Below are positions 1 through 9,153 of a DNA stretch of 47,585 nt, piece after piece; the stretch's first letter is position 1, and every line of letters begins with the position of its first letter. The DNA lies in NCBI GenBank assembly GCA_964510785.1, contig CAZECM010000020.1:1-47585 (forward strand). The letters are read 5' to 3'. A program made the translations under genes and the position numbers. Source of the DNA: JAAYZM01 sp964510785 (GTDB lineage Bacteria > Actinomycetota > Actinomycetes > Actinomycetales > Cellulomonadaceae). Below the pieces are notes generated by a model. It ran no database searches, was not told the DNA's origin, and saw nothing but the letters and a program-made list of their open reading frames with translations.

Positions 1-2044
1 CCTGCACGCCGTAGCGGCACCACGTCGAGCCCACGCACGACTTCACGGCGCGCAACGACTTGCCGTACGCCTGCCCGGACTCGAAGCCCGCATCGACGAG
101 CCGGCGCCAGATCTCGGGGAGCTGCTCGATGCGCGCGCCGAACATGTCGATGCGCTGGGCGCCCGTGATCTTCGTGTAGAGGCCGAAGTCGCGCGCGACC
201 TCACCGATCGCGACGAGCCCCTCGGGGGTCACCTCTCCACCGGGGATGCGCGGCACCACGGAGTACGAGCCGTCCTTCTGCAGGTTGGCCATGACGTGGT
301 CGTTCGTGTCCTGCAGCGTCGCGCGCTCGCCGTCGAGCACGTGGGCGGGCGCGAGGGTAGACAGGATCGAGGCGATCACGGGCTTGCAGATGTCGCAACC
401 GCGCGTCGCGGCGGCGGGACCGGGCTGGCCGTGCGCGGCGAGCACCTCGGAGAAGGAGCGCAGCCGCGAGACCCGGATGACGTCGTAGAGCTGGGCGCGC
501 GAGAGCGCGAAGTGCTCGCACAGGGCAGTGCTGACGGCGATCCCGGCCTTCTCGAGCTCGGTCGTGAGGATCTTCTTGACGAGCGGGAGGCACGAGCCGC
601 AGCTCGTCCCGGCCTTGGTGCACGTCTTGACGCTCGCGAGGTCGGTGCAGCCGTGCTCCGTGACGGCCTCGCGGATGGTGCCCGCGGCGACGTTGTTGCA
701 CGAGCAGACGGCGGCATCGTCGGGCAGACCGAGCTCGGGGGCGCTGCCCGCGTTCGGTGGGAGCAGGAAGGCGCTCGGGTCGCCCGGCAGGTCGCGACCG
801 AGCATGGGTCGCAGCGAGGCGTACTGGGACGCGTCGCCCACGAACACACCGCCGAGCAGCGTGCGCGCGTCGTCGGACAGCACGAGCTTCTTGTAGATCC
901 CCGCGACGGGGTCCGCCCAGACGAGCTCGAGCGCGCCCTCGGTGCGGGCGAACGCGTCGCCGAAGCTCGCGACGTCCACGCCCGCGAGCTTGAGCTTGGT
1001 GGCCGTGTCCGCGCCGGGGAAGACGGCGTCCCCGCCGAGCAGCCGGTCTGCCGTGACCTCCGCCATCGCGTAGCCGGGTGCGACGAGCCCGAGGCAGCTG
1101 CCCTCGATGCACGCGACCTCGCCCACGGCGCTCACGTGCGGGTCCGCCGTGCGGCAGGCTTCGTCGACGACGACGCCGCCCCTGGCCCCGAGCTCGAGCC
1201 CGGCGGCCGAGGCGAGCTCGTCGCGGGGGCGCACGCCGATCGCGACGACGACGACGTCCACGTCGAGCCGCCCGCCGTCGGCGAAGTCGAGGCGCCCCAC
1301 GGTGCCGCGGCGGTTCGGGCGCATGCGCTTCGTCTCGGTCTGGGAGCGCACCGCGACGCCGAAGTCGTTGATGAGCCGGCGCAGCGCCTCGCCACCGCCC
1401 AGGTCCACCTGCACGGACATGAGGTGCGTGCCGAACTCGATCACGGTGCAGAACGCGCCGAGCGCCTTGAGCGCGCCCGCGGCCTCGAGGCCGAGCAGCC
1501 CGCCACCGATCACGGCGCCACGCACGGGCCGGCCGAGCTCCTTGGCCTTGCCGTCCACCCAGCCGCGCAGCTCCGCGACGTCGTCGAGCGTGCGGTAGAC
1601 GAACACGCCCGGCAGGTCCACGCCCTCGATGGGTGGCACGGCCGCGCGCGAGCCCGTCGCGAGCACGAGGTGGTCGTAGTGCTCGGTGCGACCGGACGCC
1701 GTGGTGACGGTCTGGGCCTCGCGGTCGATGTCCGTGACGGCGTCGCCGCGCACGAGGCGCGCGAGCGGGTGGTGCCACAGCTCCGGGTCGCCGAGCGCGA
1801 GGTCCTCGGGGTCGCGCCCGGAGAAGTAGCTCGTCAGCGCGACGCGGTCGTAGGGGGCGCGGGGCTCCTCGGCGAGCACGGTGACGCGCCACTGCCCGGC
1901 GGTGTCGCGGTCGCGGAGCGCCTCGACGAGCCGCTGGGCCACCATGCCGCCCCCGACGACCACGAGATGGCGCGGGGCGTCGCCGTCGGGCACCTCTGCC
2001 GACGTGGCGAGCTGCTCGGTGTCGTGCTGCGGCGTGCTGTCCAT
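1..2044 (-). CDS. nirB: Assimilatory nitrite reductase [NAD(P)H] large subunit NirB, 3' end missing at window edge
   Basis: Reduces nitrite to ammonium in the cytoplasm using FAD, [2Fe-2S], [4Fe-4S] and siroheme. About 681 residues are visible, starting at the ATG at 2044, which follows an AGGGAGGG ribosome site. Seen in order: an N-terminal FAD motif (VVVGGGMVAQRL, near residue 30), a second dinucleotide fold (VIGGGLLGLEAAG, about 165), a BFD-type [2Fe-2S] domain with cysteines CSCNN and CTKAGTSCGSC (about 445-485), then a sulfite/nitrite reductase half-domain. The window ends just after KSCVGSTWCRYG, which carries the first two cysteines that ligate the siroheme/[4Fe-4S] centre. It is the last visible gene of a narK-nasA-nasB-nirB operon; a small subunit (nirD) would be expected further left but is not in view. 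Identity is very secure; whether the C-terminus is intact cannot be judged. Confidence 0.96.
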   Translation of the reverse strand, partial: MDSTPQHDTEQLATSAEVPDGDAPRHLVVVGGGMVAQRLVEALRDRDTAGQWRVTVLAEEPRAPYDRVALTSYFSGRDPEDLALGDPELWHHPLARLVRGDAVTDIDREAQTVTTASGRTEHYDHLVLATGSRAAVPPIEGVDLPGVFVYRTLDDVAELRGWVDGKAKELGRPVRGAVIGGGLLGLEAAGALKALGAFCTVIEFGTHLMSVQVDLGGGEALRRLINDFGVAVRSQTETKRMRPNRRGTVGRLDFADGGRLDVDVVVVAIGVRPRDELASAAGLELGARGGVVVDEACRTADPHVSAVGEVACIEGSCLGLVAPGYAMAEVTADRLLGGDAVFPGADTATKLKLAGVDVASFGDAFARTEGALELVWADPVAGIYKKLVLSDDARTLLGGVFVGDASQYASLRPMLGRDLPGDPSAFLLPPNAGSAPELGLPDDAAVCSCNNVAAGTIREAVTEHGCTDLASVKTCTKAGTSCGSCLPLVKKILTTELEKAGIAVSTALCEHFALSRAQLYDVIRVSRLRSFSEVLAAHGQPGPAAATRGCDICKPVIASILSTLAPAHVLDGERATLQDTNDHVMANLQKDGSYSVVPRIPGGEVTPEGLVAIGEVARDFGLYTKITGAQRIDMFGARIEQLPEIWRRLVDAGFESGQAYGKSLRAVKSCVGSTWCRYGVQ

Positions 2045-2114
2045 GGTTGCCCTCCCTACCTGCCCCCGGGGGTGTCACGGTAGGGACGGCGTGTTCCGCC
2101 CCCGTGGCCTCGAG

Positions 2115-2130
2115 GTTTCCGTCACGCTAC
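2115..2130 (-). promoter_or_regulatory. Candidate GlnR-type nitrogen box upstream of nirB
   Basis: On the minus strand the sequence reads GTAGC-6 nt-GAAAC, one base away from the actinobacterial GlnR half-site pair (GTnAC-n6-GnAAC). It lies in the 135-bp gap between nasB and nirB, 71 bases ahead of the nirB ATG. Another GAAAC-like element (complement of 2140-2146) lies upstream but not at canonical spacing. Assignment is by pattern only. Confidence 0.35.
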
Positions 2131-2179
2131 GAACCTCGTGTTTCAGGGCGCTCCCGGAGTCGTTTCGACCGGGGAACTC

Positions 2180-3787
2180 TTAGCGCACAGCGAAGGGCTC
2201 GGCGTTGTGAGGTTCCGCGTCGTGCGGCTCCGGGTCGCCGCCGCCGTCCGCCTCGCCGCTACCGTCCGGTCCGGCGTCCCGGCGCGCTCCGCCCCGCGCG
2301 CCCTCCGGGTCGGCCTTCGCGAGCCAGTCGAGCAGCCCGCACACGACCTCCTTGCAGCCCCCGCACCCCGTCGTGGCGCGCGTGGCCTTGGCGACCTCCC
2401 CCACGGTCGTGCTGCCGGCGTGCCAGCAGTCCACGATGTCGCCCTTCGTGACGCCGTTGCACTGGCACACCGTGGTGCGCGCCGGCATGAGGGTCGGGCT
2501 GCTCGCCGGGGCGGGCGCTCCCGCGACGGGCCGCAGCAAGAGCTGGGCGGGGTCGGACGGGACAGGAGTGGCGCGCGTGTAGGAGGCCACGAGATCGCTC
2601 GCGACCTGACCGGCACCGAGGCACGTGGCGCCGACGACGCGCCCCTCGGCCACCACCACCTCGACGTACCGCCCCGCGTCCGGGTCGGTGAGCCGCACGG
2701 TGCGCGAGCCCGGGATCGCCTCGCGTCTGGAGCCGCAGACGCCCATCGTCACGACGTCGAGCCCCACGGCCTTGACGCGGATGACGTCGGTGCCGCCCGC
2801 TGGCAGGGGGGGCGTCGTGCTCGGCTCGTCGTCGGCGAGCTGCACGGCGAGGCGGCGCGCCTGGTCCCAGCCCTGCGCGATGAGCCCGCTCGATCCGCCC
2901 GGCGGCTGCGCGCAGTCACCGATCGCGAAGATCGCGGGGTCGAGCGTCGTGGCGAGGTCCGGTCCGACGACGACGCCGTGGTCCACCTCGAGCCCGGCCT
3001 CCCGCGCGAGGCAGGTCTCCGGGACGGTGCCGGCGCTCAGCACGAGCAGGCCCACGTCCGCGAGCTCGCCCGCGGTGGTGTGGACGGCGGCGAGGCGGGC
3101 GCCGTCGGTCTCGACGCCGGTGGCCACGTGCGTCTCGAAGGTGCCGCGGGTCTCGATGGCGGTGAGCTGGGCGCCCGTGAGCACCCTGATCCCGAGCCGG
3201 TCGAGGCTGCCCGCGAGCACGTCGCCCGCCGCGGGGTCGAGCTGCCGGTCCATCGCCGTCGGCCCGCGGTGCAGCACCGTGACCTCGAGGCCCCGCGCAC
3301 GCAATCCGCACGCGACCTCGAGGCCGAGCACTCCCGCGCCGACCACCACGGCGTGGCGGGTGTTGACCGTGGTGGCGACGATCTCGCGCGCGTCGTCGAG
3401 CGTGCGCAGCCCGTGCACCCCGGCGGGCAGCGGCACGAGCCCCGGGACGTCAGGGATGCGCGCGGCGGCACCCGTGGCGAGCACGAGGACGTCGAAGGGG
3501 TGGGTCTCGCCCGCGCTGTCGAGCACCTCGCGTCGCCCGCGGTCCACGGCGGTCGCCGCACGACCCGGCAGCACGCGCGCCCGCGAGCGCCCGGTGCGCG
3601 GCAACGTGAGCGCGGCGACCTCGACCTTGCCCGCGACCACCTCGGAGAGCAGCACGCGGTTGTACGGCTCGTACTCCTCGGCCCCGAGCACCGTGACGGC
3701 GAACCGGTGCTCGCCGTCGCGCGCGAGGAGCTCGTCGACGAATCGCGAGCCGACCATGCCGTGGCCGACGACGATCACCCGGGTCAC
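2180..3787 (-). CDS. nasB: Nitrate reductase electron-transfer flavoprotein with C-terminal [2Fe-2S] BFD domain (NasB-like)
   Basis: A 535-residue NAD(P)H-dependent FAD oxidoreductase predicted to pass electrons to the molybdenum nitrate reductase encoded just upstream. It has an N-terminal dinucleotide fold (VIVVGHGMVGSRF), a second one in the middle (VVVGAGVLGLEVA), the FAD-binding ending IFAIGDCAQP, and a BFD-like domain with CQCNG and CGGCKE near residues 440-475. The tail is a 45-residue, Gly/Asp/Pro-rich disordered stretch. The GTG start at 3787 overlaps the nasA stop as GTGA, so translation is probably coupled. Compared with NirB it has the same N-terminal half but no siroheme domain, which separates an electron-donor subunit from a second nitrite reductase. 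The gene name is assigned by analogy. Confidence 0.88.
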   Translation of the reverse strand: MTRVIVVGHGMVGSRFVDELLARDGEHRFAVTVLGAEEYEPYNRVLLSEVVAGKVEVAALTLPRTGRSRARVLPGRAATAVDRGRREVLDSAGETHPFDVLVLATGAAARIPDVPGLVPLPAGVHGLRTLDDAREIVATTVNTRHAVVVGAGVLGLEVACGLRARGLEVTVLHRGPTAMDRQLDPAAGDVLAGSLDRLGIRVLTGAQLTAIETRGTFETHVATGVETDGARLAAVHTTAGELADVGLLVLSAGTVPETCLAREAGLEVDHGVVVGPDLATTLDPAIFAIGDCAQPPGGSSGLIAQGWDQARRLAVQLADDEPSTTPPLPAGGTDVIRVKAVGLDVVTMGVCGSRREAIPGSRTVRLTDPDAGRYVEVVVAEGRVVGATCLGAGQVASDLVASYTRATPVPSDPAQLLLRPVAGAPAPASSPTLMPARTTVCQCNGVTKGDIVDCWHAGSTTVGEVAKATRATTGCGGCKEVVCGLLDWLAKADPEGARGGARRDAGPDGSGEADGGGDPEPHDAEPHNAEPFAVR

Positions 3788-6072
3788 GACGCCACCTCGC
3801 CGACCCCGGCGGTCGCGACAGTGGCCGTCGCTGCAGCGGCGGTCGCTGCACCGCCGCGCGCGGCGCCGCTAGTCACGGCCCCGGCCGAGGTCGCAGTCGC
3901 GGGGACCGCGCCGTCGGGCACCGCCGTGACGTCGACGGCGCAGACCTTGAACTCCGGCATCCCTGAGATGGGGTCCGTCGCGTCGTTCGTCAGGAGGTTC
4001 ACGCTGCCCGGCCCGCCCCAGTGGAACGGCATGAACACGGTGTCGGGCCGCACGGCCGTGGTCACACGCGCGCGGGCCGTCGCCACGCCGCGCCGCGAGC
4101 GCAGCCGCACGTGCTGGCCGTCCTCGACGCCGAGGCGCTCGGCGAGCAGGGGGTGCACCTCGACGTAGGGCTCGGGGGCGGCCCGCTGCAGCTCGGGCAC
4201 GCGGCGGGTCTGCGCCCCGGACTGGTACTGGGCGAGCAGGCGACCCGTGACGAGGTAGGTGGGCGCGCCGGCCCCGGGCTCCTCGGCAGGGCCGAGGTGA
4301 TCGACGGGCACCAGGGTCGCGCGCCCGTCCGGCGTCGGGAAGCCGTCGAGGAAGAGCCGGGGCGTGCCGGGGTGCTCGGGCCCGTCAGCCGGCGCCGCGG
4401 GGCAGGGCCAGAACAGGTCGTCCTCGCGGTCGAGCCGCGCGTGCGAGAGCCCGGAGTAGTCGGCGCGGCCCCCGGCGCTCGCCCGGGCGAGCTCGTCGAA
4501 GACGACGGCGGGGTCCGTGGGAAAGGTGACGTCCGAGCCGAGCCGGGCCGCGAGCTCGGCGAAGAGCCGCAGCTCGCTGCGCGCCTCGCCCGGGGGGTCG
4601 AGAGCCTTGCGGCGGCGGATGATGCGGCCCTCGAGGGACGTCATCGTGCCCTCCTCCTCCGCCCACTGGGTCACGGGGAGCACGACGTCGGCGGTGAACG
4701 CCGTCTCGGACGGCACGAAGTCGCACACGACGAGCAGGTCGAGCGCCGCGAGCCGCCGCGCCACCGCGCCCGCGTCCGGGGCGCTGACAAGCACGTTCGA
4801 GCCGTGCACGAACAGGGCCTTGGGACCGCCGGGGGTGCCGAGGCTCGCGAGGAGCTCGACGGCGGGACGCCCGGGACCGGGCAGCGACTCCGGCTCGACG
4901 CCCCACACCGCGGCCACGTGCGCGCGAGCCTGCGGGTCCGAGATCGAGCGGTAGCCGGGGAGCTGGTCGGCCTTCTGGCCGTGCTCGCGCCCGCCCTGCC
5001 CGTTGCCCTGGCCCGTGACGGCGCCGTAGCCCGAGCCGACCCGCCCGGGCAGGCCGAGCGCGAGCGCGAGGTTGATCGCGGCCGTGACGGTGGCCGTGCC
5101 CTGGCGCGACTGCTCGACCCCGCGACCGGTGAGGATGTAGGCGCCCGCGCCGCCGCGCGCGGGCGATGCCGCCGCGAGGAGCCGCGCCACACGACGCAGC
5201 TCGGTGGGTGGCACGCCCGAGACCTGCTCGACGCGTTCGGGCCACCACGCGGCGACCGAGCGGGAGACGTCCTCGAGCCCCGAGGTGCGTGTCGCGAGGT
5301 ACTCGGCGTCGTGCAAGCCCTCGGTGAGGACCACGTGCAGCAGGCCGAGCAGCACAGCGAGGTCCGTGCCCGGGACGGGCTGCAGGTGGATGCCCTGACC
5401 GTCGGTGGTGAGGTCCGCGGTGAGGCTGCGGCGGGGGTCGACGACGACGAGCCCCCCGGCCGCGCGCGCCCCCGCGAGGTGCTGGAGCGACGGCGGCATC
5501 GTCTCGGCGAGGTTGGAGCCGAGCAGCAGCACGGCCTGCGCGCCGCCCACGTCCGCGAGCGGGAACGGCAGCCCGCGGTCCACACCGAGCGAACGGTTCG
5601 CGCCCGCCGCCGCGCTCGCCATGCAGAAGCGGCCGTTGTAGTCGATGTGCGGGGTGCGCAGCACCGTGCGCGCGAACTTGCCGAGCGCGTACGCCTTCTC
5701 GTTGGTGAGGCCGCCGCCACCGAACACCGCAACCGACTCCGGGCCGTGCGCGGCGTGCAGGGCCTCGAGCTTGGTGACGATGACGTCGAGCGCCTCGTCC
5801 CAGCTCGCGGGCACGAGCTCACCGCGGTCAGCCCTGCTCGCTCCGTCGAGCAACCCTTGGCGTACGAGCGGCACGGTGATCCGGTCCCTGACCGTGAGCA
5901 CCCGGGCGCTCGTCCAGCCCTTCTGGCACAGCCCGCCGCGATTGGTCGGGAAGTCCCGGCCGGAGACCGTCACGGGTGGTTCGCCGTCGTCGGCCCGAGA
6001 CGCCCCACCCCCAACGGGAGTGAGGCGCATCGCGCACTGCAGGGCGCAGTACGGGCAGTGGGTGTCGACCAC
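3784..6072 (-). CDS. nasA: Assimilatory nitrate reductase catalytic subunit (Mo-bisMGD)
   Basis: A cytoplasmic molybdopterin oxidoreductase of 762 residues that reduces nitrate to nitrite. The N-terminal [4Fe-4S] ligands are C6, C9, C13 (HCPYCALQC) and C49 (GLCQKGW). NGRFCMASAA contains the cysteine expected to ligate molybdenum, in the usual NasA context followed by the GVDRG segment. The C-terminal molydopterin-dinucleotide domain (FMPFHWGG, NLLTNDATDP) is complete. Unlike enterobacterial NasA there is no C-terminal [2Fe-2S] domain; that centre is in the adjacent flavoprotein. The GTG start at 6072 shares one base with the narK stop (TAGTG), and the stop overlaps the nasB start. An open frame continues far upstream through narK but has no protein character there. 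Confidence 0.95.
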   Translation of the reverse strand: MVDTHCPYCALQCAMRLTPVGGGASRADDGEPPVTVSGRDFPTNRGGLCQKGWTSARVLTVRDRITVPLVRQGLLDGASRADRGELVPASWDEALDVIVTKLEALHAAHGPESVAVFGGGGLTNEKAYALGKFARTVLRTPHIDYNGRFCMASAAAGANRSLGVDRGLPFPLADVGGAQAVLLLGSNLAETMPPSLQHLAGARAAGGLVVVDPRRSLTADLTTDGQGIHLQPVPGTDLAVLLGLLHVVLTEGLHDAEYLATRTSGLEDVSRSVAAWWPERVEQVSGVPPTELRRVARLLAAASPARGGAGAYILTGRGVEQSRQGTATVTAAINLALALGLPGRVGSGYGAVTGQGNGQGGREHGQKADQLPGYRSISDPQARAHVAAVWGVEPESLPGPGRPAVELLASLGTPGGPKALFVHGSNVLVSAPDAGAVARRLAALDLLVVCDFVPSETAFTADVVLPVTQWAEEEGTMTSLEGRIIRRRKALDPPGEARSELRLFAELAARLGSDVTFPTDPAVVFDELARASAGGRADYSGLSHARLDREDDLFWPCPAAPADGPEHPGTPRLFLDGFPTPDGRATLVPVDHLGPAEEPGAGAPTYLVTGRLLAQYQSGAQTRRVPELQRAAPEPYVEVHPLLAERLGVEDGQHVRLRSRRGVATARARVTTAVRPDTVFMPFHWGGPGSVNLLTNDATDPISGMPEFKVCAVDVTAVPDGAVPATATSAGAVTSGAARGGAATAAAATATVATAGVGEVAS

Positions 6073-7451
6073 TAGGCGCCCGCCGCCGCGATCGCCGTCC
6101 CGCGCCGCTGGTAGACCGCCCACGTGACGCAGCCCATGACGAGGTAGGCCGTCACGAGCACCCAGAGCGCGGGCTCGATGGAGCCGGTGGCCGTGGTCGA
6201 CGCCGCGAAACCGCGAGGCACGGCGAAGCCGCCGAGCGCGCCGATCGCCCCGGAGATGCCCAGGCAACCCGCGGCGGCCTTGCGGGCGCGGGCGAGGGCG
6301 TCGTCGGCGGCGGCTCCGAACGCGAAGACCACCGGGATCATCCGGTACGTCGCGCCGTTGCCTGCTCCCGAACCGCAGAACAGCACGAGGAACGAGGTGA
6401 AGAACAGGGCGAAGGAGTCCGCCCGCAGTGCCGCGATCACACCCACCGCACCGAGCGCCATGACGGCGAAGCACGCGATCGCGACGCGAGCACCGCCGAG
6501 CCGGTCGGCGATCATTCCGCCGGCCGGGCGGGCGAGCGAGCCCACGAGCGCGCCGAGGAACGCGAGCGAGAGCGACACCTCGGGGAACGCGCCGGCGAGC
6601 AGGAGCGGGAACACGCCCGAGTAGCCGATGAACGAGCCGAACGTGCCGATGTAGAGGAAGGAGATGACCCAGGTGTGCCGGTTGCGGGCGGCTGCGGCGA
6701 ACTCGCGGGGATCCGCGCGGGCCACCGTGAGGTTGTCCATGAAGCGCCACGCGAAGAACGCGACGAGCACGATCACGGGGATCAGGGCGAGGCCGGCGCG
6801 CTCGAGCGCGAGCCCGCTCGCGGTGATGACGAGCAGCGGGACCGCGAGCTGCACCGCCGCGGTGCCGAGGTTGCCGCCCGCGGCGTTGATGCCGAGCGCG
6901 CGCCCCTTGACGGCGGCCGGGAAGAAGAAGGAGATGTTCGCCATCGACGAGGCGAAGTTGCCGCCGCCCAGTCCCGCGAGCGCCGCGACGGCGAGCAGCA
7001 CGGGGAAGCCGAGCTCGGGGCGCTGCACCGCCCACACGAGCCCACCCGCCGGGACGAGCAGCAGGAGCGCCGAGATGACCGTCCAGTTGCGCCCGCCCAC
7101 GAGCGGCACCGCGAACGTGTAGGGGATGCGCAGCACCGCCCCGACGAGGATCGGCAGCGCGATGAGCCAGAACATCTGGTCGCCCGTGAGCGCGAAGCCC
7201 GCCGCGGGGAGCTGGGGCACCACGATCGACCACAGCGCCCACACCACGAAGCCGAGGAACTCCGCGGCGATCGAGACCACGAGGTTGCGGCGGGCGACCC
7301 GGCGGCCGGCGTCCTCCCACTGCACGCGGTCCTCGGGGTCCCAGCCGTGCAGCCAGCGGCCCGGGCGGCGCTCGAGCTCGGTGGGTGGCGTGACGGTCGG
7401 TGGCGCTGCGGGTGGGGGCGCTGCGGCGAGGGAACTGGTGTCGATGGCCAT
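6072..7451 (-). CDS. narK: Nitrate/nitrite MFS transporter NarK
   Basis: A 459-residue inner-membrane transporter of the nitrate-nitrite porter family with about 12 membrane segments. Both nitrate signatures are seen: a glycine-rich AGLGGGNFASSMANISFFFP near residue 145 and GSGAGNGATYRMIP near residue 350. The N-terminal tail of about 50 residues is Ala/Pro-rich, followed by WDPEDRVQWE, which is typical of actinobacterial NarK. The ATG at 7451 follows GGGAGG at good spacing; the frame is open further upstream but only through the intergenic repeat. It is the first gene of the nitrate operon and overlaps nasA by one base. Import of nitrate for assimilation is the likely role; nitrite export cannot be excluded. 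Confidence 0.95.
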   Translation of the reverse strand: MAIDTSSLAAAPPPAAPPTVTPPTELERRPGRWLHGWDPEDRVQWEDAGRRVARRNLVVSIAAEFLGFVVWALWSIVVPQLPAAGFALTGDQMFWLIALPILVGAVLRIPYTFAVPLVGGRNWTVISALLLLVPAGGLVWAVQRPELGFPVLLAVAALAGLGGGNFASSMANISFFFPAAVKGRALGINAAGGNLGTAAVQLAVPLLVITASGLALERAGLALIPVIVLVAFFAWRFMDNLTVARADPREFAAAARNRHTWVISFLYIGTFGSFIGYSGVFPLLLAGAFPEVSLSLAFLGALVGSLARPAGGMIADRLGGARVAIACFAVMALGAVGVIAALRADSFALFFTSFLVLFCGSGAGNGATYRMIPVVFAFGAAADDALARARKAAAGCLGISGAIGALGGFAVPRGFAASTTATGSIEPALWVLVTAYLVMGCVTWAVYQRRGTAIAAAGA

Positions 7452-7672
7452 CGGCTGCCTCCCAGGGCGAATGCGCGCACCGAGGGTCGCGAGCGGGCCC
7501 CCGGACGGCGCCACTACTCGTTCGGACGTCACCGACGCTAGGTAGCGGGTGTTTCCGACGGCCGCGGCCCAGGTTTCGCCCGCGAAAACCTCCCCGCACG
7601 CCCGCCCGGTCACCCTTGTGAGTTCCCGGCCCCGGCCGCCTGCCACACACCGGCCGCCATCCCGCTCACCCG
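7452..7672. promoter_or_regulatory. narK upstream region with imperfect palindromes
   Basis: This non-coding stretch should carry the promoter of the nitrate operon. It contains an imperfect palindrome at 7572-7590 (GGTTTCGC, two bases, GCGAAAACC), GAAAC-like half-sites that could bind a nitrogen regulator, and the octamer CGGGTGTT at 7546-7553, which is also found twice at the hemA/hemC promoter. No clear -10/-35 pair could be picked out. Confidence 0.4.
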
Positions 7673-7800
7673 CCCCGCGGAACGTCCTCCCGTTCCGCGG
7701 GACGTCCTCCCGATTGCGGGACGCTCTCCCGTCCCGCGGGACGTTATGGATGCATAGCGTCCCGCAGGGCGGGTTCTGAGTGCGTACCGTCCCGCAGAAG
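7673..7800 (-). repeat. Intergenic repeat family A, copy 1 (downstream of hemA)
   Basis: Built of imperfect direct and inverted units of about 19-20 bases around GCGGGACG and its complement. Read on the minus strand it starts TTCTGCGGGACG, continues with CAGAACCCG and CTGCGGGACGCT, and ends in ACGTCCCGCGG-type units. Base for base it matches the element at 13695-13784, but with two additional internal 20-bp units near 7693-7731. It begins 10 bases after the hemA stop codon. Confidence 0.85.
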
Positions 7801-7809
7801 GAGCGGGGG

Positions 7810-9135
7810 TCAGGCGAGGGTGGGGGTGGGGGTGGGGATGGGGATGGGGGTGACGGCGGCGACGCGGGCAAGGGCCAGCTCGAAGGCGTGGCGGTCGCCC
7901 GCCCGGGCGGCGGCGTGGGCGAGCGCGCTCGCGGGGTGCAGCAGCAAGTGGACGTGGCGGCGGGCGTGGGGCGGGTGCGCGGCGAGTGCCCGACGGCGGG
8001 CAGCGGCCAGGTCGCGCCCCCACGCGATCGCCCGGTCCTCGCCCGAGAGCTCCGCGACGGTCGCGGCGACGAGCGTGCGCGCCTGTGCGACGTCGGCAGA
8101 CCCGAGGCCCGGCGCGAGCTCGGCCAGGTCGCGCAGCGCGACGAGTCGCACGTGCGGCAGCTCGCCGACGGTCGGGTCCACGTCGCGGCGGAGCGCGAGG
8201 TCGACGACGGCGAGCGGCCGGCCGGTGAGCGATCTCGCAGCCCCGACAGCAGGGGCCGGCCGGTCAGCACGCACGAGGCCGGGCCCGAAGTCAGCGGGCC
8301 CGTCAGCGCGCGCAAGGGCAGGACCGGCGGTGGTGGACAGGTAGTCGGTGCTCGTCCGGGCGGTCTCGACACCGGCGAAGTGTTCGGGGCGCAGCACGAT
8401 GCCGCCGCCGCCCGAGCACGTGACGACGAGGTCCGCCACAGCGACCGCCCCGGCGAGCCCCTCGGCATCGACCACGCCGAGTCCGCGGGGGCCGGCGAAC
8501 TCGGCGGCCCGGCCCGTGGGCGAGAACACCTCGACCGAGGCCACCCCCCGCCGGGCGAGCGCGGCGGCAGCGGCTCCCGCATAGGAGCCGGTGCCCACGA
8601 GCACGCACCTTGCACCCACGCACACCCCCGCCGCGTCGAGCGCGACGTCGACCACCGAACGGCCGAGCGAGCCGAGCCCCGTGCCCGTCGCGACCCGTCG
8701 CGCCGCGCGCGAGGCCGCGCCGAAGAGCCGCTCGAGCGGGCCGGAGCTCATGCCCACGGTGCGCGACTCGGCCGCCGCGCGCCGCACCTGACCCGCGATC
8801 TCCTGCTCGCCGAGCACCATCGAGTCGAGCCCCGCGGCCACCTCGCACAGGTGCGTCGCCGGGTCCGCCACCCGCGCGAGCGTGACGGCCACGAGCACCG
8901 CCGGCAGCCCGAGCACGCGGGCGACGGTGCGGGTCACGTCGCGCACGTCGATCCCGCCGTGCTCGACGTCGAGGTAGAGCTCGAACCGGTTGCACGTCGC
9001 GAGCACCACGGCCCCGCGGACGCCGGGGCATGCCGAGACGACGGCCCGGCGCACGGCGTGCGGCCGGGCGCTGAGCCGTTCCAGGTTCTCGAGGCCCACC
9101 TGGTGGTGGCGCGCGGCAAGGGCGAGGATCGGCAT
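7810..9135 (-). CDS. hemA: Glutamyl-tRNA reductase
   Basis: First committed enzyme of C5-pathway tetrapyrrole synthesis: NADPH-dependent reduction of glutamyl-tRNA to glutamate-1-semialdehyde. 441 residues. The catalytic cysteine is C48 in VLATCNRFE; VLGEQEIAGQVR and the NADP-binding region (VLVGTGSYAG) follow. Two features differ from textbook forms: an insertion rich in Ala/Asp/Pro around residues 270-305, and a C-terminal PIPIPTPTPT tail produced by a G-rich tract. It diverges from hemC, which allows shared control of the whole hem set. The ATG at 9135 is chosen because the family begins at this point (ILALAARHHQ). Confidence 0.95.
   Translation of the reverse strand: MPILALAARHHQVGLENLERLSARPHAVRRAVVSACPGVRGAVVLATCNRFELYLDVEHGGIDVRDVTRTVARVLGLPAVLVAVTLARVADPATHLCEVAAGLDSMVLGEQEIAGQVRRAAAESRTVGMSSGPLERLFGAASRAARRVATGTGLGSLGRSVVDVALDAAGVCVGARCVLVGTGSYAGAAAAALARRGVASVEVFSPTGRAAEFAGPRGLGVVDAEGLAGAVAVADLVVTCSGGGGIVLRPEHFAGVETARTSTDYLSTTAGPALARADGPADFGPGLVRADRPAPAVGAARSLTGRPLAVVDLALRRDVDPTVGELPHVRLVALRDLAELAPGLGSADVAQARTLVAATVAELSGEDRAIAWGRDLAAARRRALAAHPPHARRHVHLLLHPASALAHAAARAGDRHAFELALARVAAVTPIPIPTPTPTLA
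7816..7851 (+). repeat. G-rich tract with quadruplex potential at the hemA 3' end
   Basis: The plus strand has six runs of three to five G separated by T or A, mostly GGGGGT and GGGGAT. It encodes the proline/threonine/isoleucine tail of HemA on the other strand. The pattern fits the four-run G-quadruplex rule; whether it folds is unknown. Confidence 0.6.
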
Positions 9136-9153
9136 CGCGCCGAGTCAAGCACG

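Noticed and set aside
296..2083. Long open frame on the plus strand opposite nirB
   Set aside because: Arg/Ala/Asp-rich shadow typical of high-GC DNA; no domain, and nirB is unmistakable on the other strand.
7673..7800. CRISPR array from the 20-bp repeating units
   Set aside because: Units are adjoining, imperfect and palindromic, without unique spacers or cas genes.
6072..8615. Extended narK frame through the intergenic repeat and hemA
   Set aside because: The extra 388 residues are low-complexity Ser/Arg/Pro; the ATG at 7451 with GGGAGG is the natural start.
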